The notes under the pieces: generated by a model | Databases searched by the model: none | Seen by the model: the letters and a program-made list of their open reading frames with translations, nothing else | What the model was told of the DNA's origin: nothing | Translations under genes and position numbers: made by a program | Shown: piece by piece, positions 21,701-33,700 of the stretch | How the letters are laid out: every line of letters starts with the position of its first letter | Position numbering within the stretch: the stretch's first letter is position 1 | NCBI RefSeq assembly: GCF_050908995.1 | Contig: NC_135123.1 | Location: 4,340,001 to 4,404,000, forward strand | DNA length: 64,000 nucleotides | Origin: Andrena cerasifolii | Taxonomy: Eukaryota > Arthropoda > Insecta > Hymenoptera > Andrenidae | Direction of reading: 5' to 3'

Positions 21701-24700
21701 TATCAATTAGCTATAGTGTCAGCTATAGTAGCCGTGCCAGATAGCTGGTCTCTAAGTTTAGTGCTCAGAAAACGTCTAATACGTACGAATGAAACAGAAA
21801 AAGATAAGTTTAATGTAAGATAGGGACGAATAGCTGGACTTACCAGAATACTGCCAAGTTCTCACAATCGATGCAAACGCAGTGATGAGTATTTTGTTCA
21901 TGATGTTGCAATGCATGGCCAGACACGTAGCGTCCACAGTGAACGGCTCCACAATAGAGGCATAGCCACGTACTCTTCTCAGTGCCGCATACTATCGATA
22001 ATAATAAAATATTTAGTAGTGATATCGCACTTGCCACTAGTACATTTTATTTTTAACGCTATGATTACGGACTATGATTAAACCAACCAGCGAAGGTTGA
22101 AGATAGCGCCAGTGAAAGAACTTGAAAAATTAAGATTCGCCTTTTTATTGCAACTTGTTACGTGAAATAATGCTATCTATATTTCACGCTCACTATCACG
22201 AGCTCAATCGCTATTTGTTGAATTAATAAGCCTTTAAGAGCGTCAAAAAATCTCCTATACTGCTATATATATATATATATATATATAGGAGAGCGTAAAA
22301 TATAGACAGCATTATTTCACGTAACAAGTTGCAATAAAAGAGAATCTTAATTTTATATATATATATAAAATATACATTATGTACCCCTAGAAGAGTGGGC
22401 GAATATATTCGACGATACTTAGGAGTGCATAATATGAGAAAAATATATAAATAATATCACGATATTTCTGATTTTTTATGTATTATTTTTTTGAGCTGCA
22501 AGAAAAACTGCAATGCAATCGACTTCTTAATAACGCAATCCTTTCAATTCCTTTATATTACTGTTTTAGTAAAATCTGTGTATGTACGTAGTATATAAAT
22601 TTTTGGATGCTTAATATGGTCGATTATAAAATTTTTTAATCCGCAAACACAGCACGAAAGCCGTTCAGCTGTTTAGATGAAACATCGTAAGTTCCTAGAC
22701 AGGGCACAGGCTTTTTGGCTGGTCTCGACTTACGTAATTCTCAAGAGTGCGCGTAAAACCAGGGTAAATAGGTGGAAGACCATTCGACACACCCCCTTCA
22801 CAGACGATCGATCGCGAAATGTCTCGCATTTCTATCGAGCTTGAGATTTTGCATGCGCGGTTTCTTTATGATCAGTGTTTCCCAACGTGGGGTGCGCGGT
22901 AAAACTTCTAGGGGTACGCCGTGAGAGCACAGAAGTCGATAGATCTAGTAACTGTAAGATATTGCCACCCTGTGTATTCCGGGAGAATTTTAAATTACAC
23001 TGTCCAACACGATTTTTGTTCCGCAATATCCACTGGGTGAATATTGTAGAGAAATTCGATTTTGAAAAAAACTGCAAATTTTCAACTTTGAACATTTTTT
23101 GTGTTGAAACGGTAATAGTTACTCGGTTGCTCGATGCGTCAAATTATTCTATGAACTCTCCCGAATACAACGATATAAGTTACTATTGCATTATGAACAT
23201 TTAAATATGTTTAAACAACGATCAAAGAAAAAGTACACCCGAAATACACTCATTTTTGAAGATATCTTTCAATTTATTTGCAAAAATAAGGGTGTAGGAG
23301 AAAATCTGACTGCTCCACGCGATGCAGCAGACATTTTTCCTTCAGAAAGCATCAACAGAAGTGGTAAGACACGTTTTGTTTTCAATACAGAAGCGAAATA
23401 GTTTGGCAAAAGGTGCGGCGTCGACAGTGGTAGTCAACGGCGGCGCGCGATACACTGCCGCTCGTTTTGCCAAACTATTTCGCTTCTGTATTGAAAACAA
23501 AACGTGACTTACCACTTCTGTTAGTGGTTTCCGAAAGAAAATTGTCTGCTGCATCGCGTGGAGTAGTCAGATTTTCTCCTAGACCCTTAGTTTTTAAAAT
23601 ATATACCAAGATATCTGCAGAAATTGGTGCATTTCGGGTGTCCTTTTCCCTTTGATCGTTGTTTAAACATATTTACATGCTTATAATTCAATAATAACTT
23701 GTATCGTTGTGTTCGCGAGGGTTTATAGAATAATTTGTCAGACCATGCAACCGAATAACTATTATTGTTTGAACACAAAAGATGTTCAAAGTTGAAATTT
23801 TGCATTTTTTTTCAAAATCGAATTTCTCGAAAACTGAGGGTGATGGCGATAAACGGTTTGCGGATTCGTTTTCAGCGCACAAAAATCTATAAGAAACGGC
23901 TATTGAATGTTACAGAACAGAAAAAAAGTTCAATTTTGTTGGACAGTGTTACTTATATCACTCTTTGTGTTTATCAAAATTTAATATGTTTTATTTTATT
24001 CCCATTGTTATAGTACAATTGTAGTTTAGCTATCTATACAAGTAGCACGCCAATTATATATACATTTCCAGGGCGTACGTGAAGCTAAAAGATTGAGAAA
24101 CACTGTTTTATGTATTTCTGCTTGCCAGCCGTTTTGAAGTTTAAAACTAGGAAACATATAGTTGTATGTTAGGTTAATTGATCTAATTCCATAGAGAAAT
24201 TCCTACAGTTAAGTCCGAAGAAGGGTACGTAAAATGAAACGATGAAGAGACAGCGTTTAGGATGTATACCAGTGCCGTCTTATCGTTTTCGGGGGCCCTG
24301 AGGCGAGCTCCATATGCGGGCCCCTAAATTATACTAAATTAAATAATATCAAAAATACCGCGCTAACAACAGTACGCGAAAAACGATATCGATAGATCGA
24401 CATATTTGAAAAGTCCCAAATCACCAAAGATTATTTTTCTTTTGATTCGTCAACTTTTTCTCACGCATCGGTGTACTCAATTCTGGCCAAACATTGAAAT
24501 TCTTGTACGAATGTATTCATGCTTGTTTGTCAGAAATGTTTGTGATGATCTTTTTCGAGGCTCAAATATGTTAAAAATTAATTGCAAAACTTTCTGGGCC
24601 AGGAACGACTGAGTGCGTTTTCATTATTTTTAAATAACCCGAAGGAGAGAGGATGGACATCCTGTGTTAGAAACTCACATGGGAAAACAAAAATACAAAA

Positions 24701-27700
24701 TACAATACAACACAAAATTTTAGCTAAGTAGTTTATGCTTCGATGACATCATTGATGAATTCATTTCGCTCAAAAACAGAAAAAGGTCATTGCATCATTG
24801 TCATCTGCCTCCTCGCCTCGATATGATTATGATATTTGAAATAAGTCGTTACGGCATATTCGCGAATGCCAATCCACGAAAAGGGGCCCCATTTCAAGTA
24901 TTTTTTGTGTATTCATTCATTATTTTTTCCGTATGTTACCAAATAAATATTGTTACGAAATGAATAAGAATTAACACAATTAAATAAACGTGAGGTCCAT
25001 TCGACGAAAAAAGAGCCTCATTTTAAAATCTAAACTTTGGTGTAATCGTTATTTTCTTTCCGTCACAGTTTGAGAGCCAATTCCCATTTTTTTTTTTTTT
25101 GTAGCTTTTAGAACATTATTTTTTTAACCAACTTCAAAAAGGAGGATGTTAAAATGAAATTCGTCACGTATATTTCATAATGTATGTATGTATGTATGTT
25201 CACGCATAACTTCTGTATAGCTGCGCCGATTTCGATGATTCTTTTTTTATTTGAAAGAGTATGAAGAGCCGGCGGTACCATATTAATTTTTTTTCTATTA
25301 TCTAGATACTCTAGAATTATTTAGAATTTCATTTTAAATGTATGTTCGCGCATAACTTTGTAACGCGTGGACCGATGTGGATGATTCTTTCGTTGTTACA
25401 TGGAGTACGTTCCCCACTTGGTACTACGATAAATGTTTTTTAACCGACTTTAAACAAAGGTCACTATAAATTATAAAATACTAAACTTTTTTAAAAAATA
25501 AAAAACGACTTCAAAGGTGCGCTAAAACGGTTAATTTTTTTTTTAAATCGATGTCAAAATAGAAACAGAATTAAATCAATTTCTAAACCTTTATCAATTA
25601 TAGTGCATTAGCACACTAACGCCTGGGAATTAGAGCGCACAAAAATTAAGTGGGACGTCACGCGTCGAGTCGATTTAATTTTGCTTTGATTTTGGGACCG
25701 ATTTAAAAAAAAAAATTATCCTGTTTAGCGTATTTTTTTTTTAAACTTTATTTTAATTTTTCACTTTTTCACCGTCCCCTGAGCTCCGGGGCCCTGAGGC
25801 GGCTGCGTCTTTCGCCTCCAGGTTAAGACGGCACTGATGTGTACTGTGTGTTGCTGAGAAGATGTCTAACGAGACGGCGCAGGGGTAAGAGGGGTACTTT
25901 GCTCGCATCGTCTGTGACCCGTTCACTCCGTTCGTATTTGTCGCGAATGTCGCCTCGACCAATAGCGGCAATACGTATGCCCTACCTCTACGATTGTGTT
26001 AGAATACGTGGGCCTATGGGGATATACCACTCGGACCCGCATTCCTCCCGCTTGCCATCTTCTCAACAACGCACTGTAGGTTTTATGAAAAAAATTTTTC
26101 TCAAAATCCCTAAAACCAAAAGTGTTCCTAATGAAATAAACTTAACGTAAGACACTAAGGAAACAAAATTTTTGTAAAAAAAAAGTGCCAACATGTGATA
26201 CCAGAGACATCAGTTGGCCGTACCAAAAGTAAAAATATTTTAAACAGGTTTTCTGAAAGACATTTTGAGGTAGATGGTAGCCCATTTTACAATTACAAGA
26301 CCCGTTATTAACTTTAATGTATCTAAATTATTTTCTATGTATGTAAATAAAGACGATAAAATTTGTGTTACACGAAAATTCACAAAAAAGTTTAGGTGCA
26401 CTTGGTTATTACGTGTATGTGAATTCGAGGACAGTCGATATATTAAAAATACAGTGCAACATAATTTAAAATAGTTATAGAAATTCTTAACAATAATTAG
26501 TAATAATAAATGAATTACTATAATACAATTTTCTATCATTTAAGCAGCTACATGGGTATTAGACAGCTATAATCAACGATTTCCTCTGGGCTAGATTGTA
26601 GAGCGAGTAAAAACTTAAACCATTTGTTCTTTTAACAATTCTTTGTTAGGTATACAAGGCGTATTTTCAAATAAAATGTTTACAAAATTTCAAAAATTAA
26701 TATGCAAGACAAAGTGAGTACTTGCGTTCGCGCGCCCCCATGTGGTGAACACGATTCCCATTGACCGACTTATCTAAAAGCAAAATCGCTGTATATGAGC
26801 ATCTTTTAACTCAAAATCTACAAGGTGGAACTCGGTCGAAAAATTTTAATAAAAATTCACGGAGTTATACAATAAATATCACACTTTGAAGGTTTTTCCT
26901 GAAATAATTCTGTGATAAATGTTATCTTAAATGTTGTTAAGGCTATGCGTTCTTAGTGAGCAAATGCCAACTTGTGGAGAAAAGTGTTTTCTAGGTTCAG
27001 TTAAAATTTCAACAAAAAATATCTATCCGTTCTCGAGTTACGATGTTCATCGTTACTTTTTACAATGATTTTTTTTAAATACTTCTACGACTTGTGGCTA
27101 TCATAAACAATTGGAAAAAATTGATTTTCTAAGCCCGAAACACCCATGTGCTGCCTTAAAGAAGTAATGTATGTACATTAAGACATAGTTTCTTAAAATT
27201 ACATGAACATTAATAAGGAAAACAGGAGTATTTTGATGTATCAAATTCTAGGAAAGAAATATATCTGTGCATTTAATTTCAAATAGCTTGGTACCTAACG
27301 CAAAGAAAGGACTTCCAGACCTGAATTTATTAATGGGTCGCAAATACACACTTCGTTTTCGTATAGGTATCTGTTAAACTTTTTTTTAATAATTATAATC
27401 GTATCGAAATTTTTTTTCAAATTGATAAAAAGTGAATACGCAACGAATCCCATAACTTGTACTATAAAAAGCACTGGATTCGAGCAATAGGTGCGTATAG
27501 AAAAATTCATATCTTTGAAGGCAACGGATAAGGTCTGAGATAACTGAACTGCGATACATTAGAGATTTATGATCGATTCTACAAAAGCCAGGAATAATTC
27601 GGAATTGAAGATAGAAACGACGTGTCTCTGTATATTTTTGGAGGATTACATCAGTGCAGTTTCATTCAAAACTGAACGGTATTCATCAACATATCTTACA

Positions 27701-30700
27701 TATCTACGTTGCAAGTGTACAGAAATTTCTAATTTTACATGTTTCCATAAACCTGATCGAAGTCCCGTCGACATGTCACACAACATGAAAAAAAGCTGAA
27801 GGGTAATATACAATTGTTTAAGAAGTAGTTTTTCTCTGGAAAGATGGGTGCCCACCTTTCTCCCGGTGCGCTGCTGCTCCTGGGACCCGAAGCAGAGAGA
27901 GGAGGGAAAAAGATGGGACTATAGTTCGTTGGGCAATTGGTAAAGGAAACTCCCACCGCGGGAATGGTGGCGCTAGTGTGACGTGACAAATATGGACGAC
28001 GCAAGTATACCTTTTACTATATGTTTATATGGATCCAGTAGTATAAAAGTTTATTTAGAAGTTATTTCTTAGAGTAAAAATGTTGACAATACATTTAGAC
28101 CCAATATTGGAATCTGTAAAAGTATGCAATGTGGACAATTTTACTTGCTCTACTTTTTGACACTTTTATGAAAACTTAAATTGAGGTCATTGCTCATTGT
28201 AATGTTAAAATTTGCTACACAACATTTTTTTTGTATACAGTTCATCGATACTGTGAAAATTGGTAGACCGCAATAAATTGTATACCTGCGTCGGCCATTA
28301 TTATTAGTTCGCGTCCCGACCGCTAGTGTCGCATACTAATGTTCCACTCTAGTGATCCTCTAGGGAGTGATCGGTATAACCGCAGCCATTTTGGAGCAAA
28401 ACCGGAAATAACATAACTTAAACCATATCTATCTCTTTCTATCAGTATTTCTCTCTCTCTTTCTGTCAATATTTCTGTCTCTTTCTATCAGTATTTCTGT
28501 CTCTTTCTTTTTTACAGTTTTTTTCTCTGTCTTTCCGCTTTTGTTTCAAATCGCAGCAACCAATCAGCGACGATACACGTTGTTCCGGTCACTGCGTAGA
28601 GGATCACTATTCTACTCCCAATATAAGCGATTAGAAACACCATAATCAGAGTCTGGCCACGAGAAGGCCACTTTTAATTGGTCCGCCATTTTTGGTCTAT
28701 TCCCGCTGATTTTTAAATCTGTCAATTATACTAATTTTAATTGTAACGCATTTTTTTTAAAATGTATGTTTGAAAGTTAATAAAAAACGTTTTTTGTCAT
28801 ACTATTCTAATTGTTTGTAGGTAATATCTATTTATCTGAAAATGTGCGTTTGGGTAGTAAAAAAATAATATATGTATATATATATTCATAAACACTTTCA
28901 TAACATAACCTTTTTTGGCCATTTCTGATTGGCACTCCATTTTTCGTTTATTCCCGCTGATTTTTAAATCTGTCAGTTATACCAATCTTAATTGTAATAC
29001 ACTTTTGCAAAAGGGTGCTGTATATTCATCCATTTTGTATGAATCAATCGCAATTAGAATTTCTTGAAATGCCTATGTATATACCTACTTACGTGAAGTA
29101 AACAGAAGTAAAATACCGCCATAAACGTAAGAGTTGTTAAGAGTGGTTAAGAGTGAAATGGTGTATATCTCTTTGTCTCTCGTAGGATTTAGCCCAAACA
29201 TGGCGGACAGAGGCTCGTGGCCAGACGCTGATTATAGTGTCTCTATAAGCGATAAACTTGAAACGCCATCCTGTTTAAACACAGGAAAAACAGTAAATAA
29301 AAAAAATAAATAGTTTTTCTCTGTCTCACTTGATTCCTCGCTAATTCATGCCAGTTGTCATTTTTCGGGTTTGTCTACCTTATGAGGAGAAAGCATCAGG
29401 TTTTAGTTACTAGTTCGCATCTTTTGCGCATAGTATATATCATACATAATAATGGCGTACTACTTACAAGGCAAGGTTCCGAACCCGAAAATTCAAAAAA
29501 TTCTGAAAATTTGTGGATATGTAGGGGATTTCCTCCTGATTAGAACACTTTTTTTTTGCTACCCAAATTCACTCTAAGGGGGCGAAATTAACCCCGAAGA
29601 TTCGGCTATTTTTCGATTTTATTTTGTAACACGCGATCTGTAAGAGATAGAAAAAAAATTTCAAGACAAAAGTTACTTCTTTTAATTAGATCTATCAAAT
29701 CGTAAAAGTTTTATCAATTGTTTAAACCAGGGCTGGCTAACTGGTGGCTCGCGAGCCACCGGGGGCACCTCCGCCTTGCTGCCACGCTGAACGGCCCCCC
29801 TCCATACCGACCAGACTCTGACGATCGCAGTCGATTCCTCCTTCGAGGTATGGAGGGGGCCGTTCAGCGTGCCAGCAAGGCGGAGGTGCCCCCGGTGGCT
29901 CGCGAGCCACCAGTTAGTCAATCCTGGTTTAAACAATTGGAAAAAGTTATGAACAAAAATATTAATAATGTTTTCTAAATTTCGTTTTCTCACGTGAAAT
30001 CTGAATTGAATGTTTAAATAATCATAAAAGAGCATAATCCATATTTTTTTCCTTACAATTTCAGCTTTCGTTGTATAGCGGAAATCTGCCCCTCGACAAT
30101 CGGAGAACTTTTGGATCCCATTTTAACTACCTTTAGCTGCACGACGACCAATGTTCTTCTAACATTTATTAAGAAATAATACGTGACACGTTGTAAGAAA
30201 TTAAGATAATTTATATGTATTTCTATTTTTGTCTCCCATCAAAGTGTTATCTCATGTCTATTGTTGTGTGGAGCATTCATAATGAGAATAACTTTTATCA
30301 GTAACGTATTACGATGTATCCGCTTACGTATGGTATAGAAATGGATATATTATTGAAGAACAAAATCATTTTGATAATTCAGTAGATTTCGCTTTTTTAC
30401 AAGAGTTCATATGTGTGAAGTTAGCCTCTCATTTTGTGAAAAATTAAAAAATCATTGTTGTACTAGTTTTGTACCACGTTGTACCGTTGAGTTTTCAAAA
30501 ATTTGGAACCATTTTCGAAAAAAATTGAGAAAACCAATTTTTAAGGTAGCCCCTCCTTTTGAAAAAAAAGTTTTTCTCGATTGTACTGCATTGTAGTAGT
30601 TGCACGGAACATTCTACCGTTCGAAGAAAGAGCGTAACAACATTGGTTTGCAAGAGAAATAAAAAATGAAGACTGTCCCAAGTCACGTATTATTTCCTAA

Positions 30701-33700
30701 TAAATGTTAGAAAAACATTATCGCCGTGCAGCTTAAAGTAGTTACAATGGGATCCAAAAGCTCTTCGATTGTTGAGGAGCACAGTTCCGCAATACAACAA
30801 AAGTTGAGATTGTATTAAAAAAAATATGAATTATGCTGTTTCATAATTATTTAAACATCCAATTCAGATTTCACTTGAGAAAACAAATTTTAGAAAACAT
30901 TAATAATATTTTTGTTTATAACTTTTTCCAATTGTTTAAACAATTGATAAAATTTTTACGATTTTATAGATGTAATTGAAAGAAGTAATTTTTGTCTTGA
31001 AACATTTTTTGTATCTTTTACAGATTGCGTGATACAAAATAAAATCTAATAATAGACGAATCTTCAGGGGTTAATTTCACCCTCTTAGAGTGAATTTTGG
31101 ACAGCAAAAATATTCCGTTGTAATCAGGGGGAAATCCCCCACATATCCACAAAGTTTCAGAATTTTTTTGAGTTTTCGAGTTCGGGATCTTTCCTTGTTA
31201 GAATTTTGCGAGAAAATCTAATTTTAAGTTTTGTCCTTTTAGGCTACTATTTATATGTCTACAAATAAGCAATCCATAATGTCCCAAGTTCTAATTCGGC
31301 GCTGGAAATGAATTTTTTCCATACGTAATAATGTCAGCAATAAACCCTTTGTGTAACTTCTAATTAGTTCTATGATTTGTTATTTAAAGCTGCGTTAAAT
31401 AAATATACCAATCTTAAGTATCCATTCGTTCTGAACTACCTTCTAAATACGGCTACGACTTCCTTCAGCAACGAATGCATAACAATATAAAGATACATAA
31501 ATATAGATAATTTTGAATCACTCATTTGACTTGAATTAGAAATGTATATATTAGTCAATACTTTCTAAATATGTTTGAATAAAAAATAATTCCATTTTTT
31601 ATGAATGAAGGGATTAGTGCCATTGGCAATGATTAATCATGGAAAAAATTAAAAGTTACAAAAAAGATACATCATCGAATACACCGAATGTGTATTGAAA
31701 ATGGCGTAGGAAAAATTAGCTACCTTTAGAAATGGAAAATTTGAACTCCGCATATATCGGACTTTAATTAGGTAAACTGTCATTGCGTCATACATTGTCG
31801 CTTGCTGCTTATGCGCAAATATGTAATGACCATTTACGAAAGAAAAAATTGAACTGGACTTTCTCATTAAATTTTGAGTAGTGTGCATCTTAGGTTTAAT
31901 ACATTATTATATATGACGTCTGTATGTAAAATTCGAGCTAAATTGGTGGTCCAAACCTCGTGCACAGCCCTTGTTAGTCACGAAGGATTATTCGATTCGC
32001 CACGCCTACCGAACATTGGCGTCGAAGAATTTTGTTCACGCGCTGCACGCACAGCGAAATAGACAAAGAAAAGCCATGCAGGAGAGGATCGTCGCTACGA
32101 AAACGAAGAAAAATTCGTTCCAGAAATGCCACTCGTATCGGGGCATCCGATTAGCAACGACGCCGTTATCGATTTTGCAACGTTGTACCCGAACCAGCTT
32201 GCAGCGCAGGAAAAGAGGCAGAACGCGGGAGAGGGGAGGTGTGAAACATGGGGTTCTTTTATAGCCCACGAGGGATGATTTTTCTCGTGCAGGCAGCTGG
32301 GTAATTCTTACCAACGTCACCACTTGCAATGCCGCTGGGATATTTAAATCGATCTTGCAAGCTGGATACGTTGCGATTCGTCGAGCGTGAACGATCTCCC
32401 CGGAGTAACGGCCACATCAACGACGAACACCGGCAGAATTGTTTGGGACTTATTCGCTACGAACCATCCGACGAAGACAAGGAGTCGCGACAACCTGGGC
32501 GAGTTAAGCAATTGAATGTTCGCAGAAAAATCTTTGATCTGACTCATCGCCGCTAGAGAACCTTTAAAACGTTCTACGACTCTCTCCCTGACCATTTGCT
32601 TCGTTTCGCTAGCCACTGCCCCTCTCTCCCTTTTTCTTCATCGAAATGCAGAATGAAATGGAAACGTTTCATAATTCCCGTTAGATTCTTGTTGATTCCA
32701 AAGGTTATATGAACGATAATAATGAAAGTCAGAAGATTCTATTTTTTTTTTTTTCATATAACGCCTGGTTTCACTAAACCCGTTGGAAAATCCGTTGATC
32801 ATAGCACGTTTCTTTCTGGCAACCCTGCCGCAAAAAGTTTAACAAAACAAATCATAGATTTGACAAGAATTCAGAAACATTTTCTATAAACAAAAAGAAT
32901 AAATATAGCACTAGAGGCTGCATAAGAAAAAAGGGCAAAGGCCGTCATCGAGGTGAAGAGGGAGAAAGCAGAATGGGGGAAAAAGTACCCGGAACACTTA
33001 TATTCGTTGATTTTTAAATGCATTTGTCGGCCAATTCTACTGGAGCAGTCTCGACCCTCGAGTAGATGTCGAGCGGAAATGCATGAAATTAAGAAAAACG
33101 AAAAACGGAAATGCCTGGGAACACTGAACACATTTATCTGGCAAGTTTTAATGACGGATCTCGGGCCAGCTGATTAGTGTCGTCTGGTATTGATTTTCCA
33201 ATGACGGCCGCGCCGCATACTACATAAGAACACCGAGGCAGGACGATGCACACGCGCACGTCCGCGGCACGACGCTCTTGCCAGGTCCGTAGCACCCATG
33301 AACGGAGGGCACATACACTAGCTATAGTCCACCTATATGTATATACCAAGAAAAGGAGCGGATTTTCACATCCACACGTGCGTACGAGGCTTGTCTCACT
33401 CGCGCTCACGCGATGAACACGCGCACACACACACACACACTCGCGTCGTATCGTGAAGCTGCGTGTATGTATTCACACGACGAGTTCGATCCGCGATGCA
33501 TATGAATAGTACGTACTGCGGTATCAGTTGCGAAGCCAAAATGAACGTGGACCGTACACCGTAGCATTTTTTCTTAAATATGCATTTGCTTTAGGGGGCA
33601 ATAGAAATGGTTCGCTTCGTCTTGTCGACTGCGACGGCTCAAGGCCGCGAGAGGAACGGCCGGGGCCTCGGTCACGAGAGGTAAAAAGAGAAAGAGAAAG

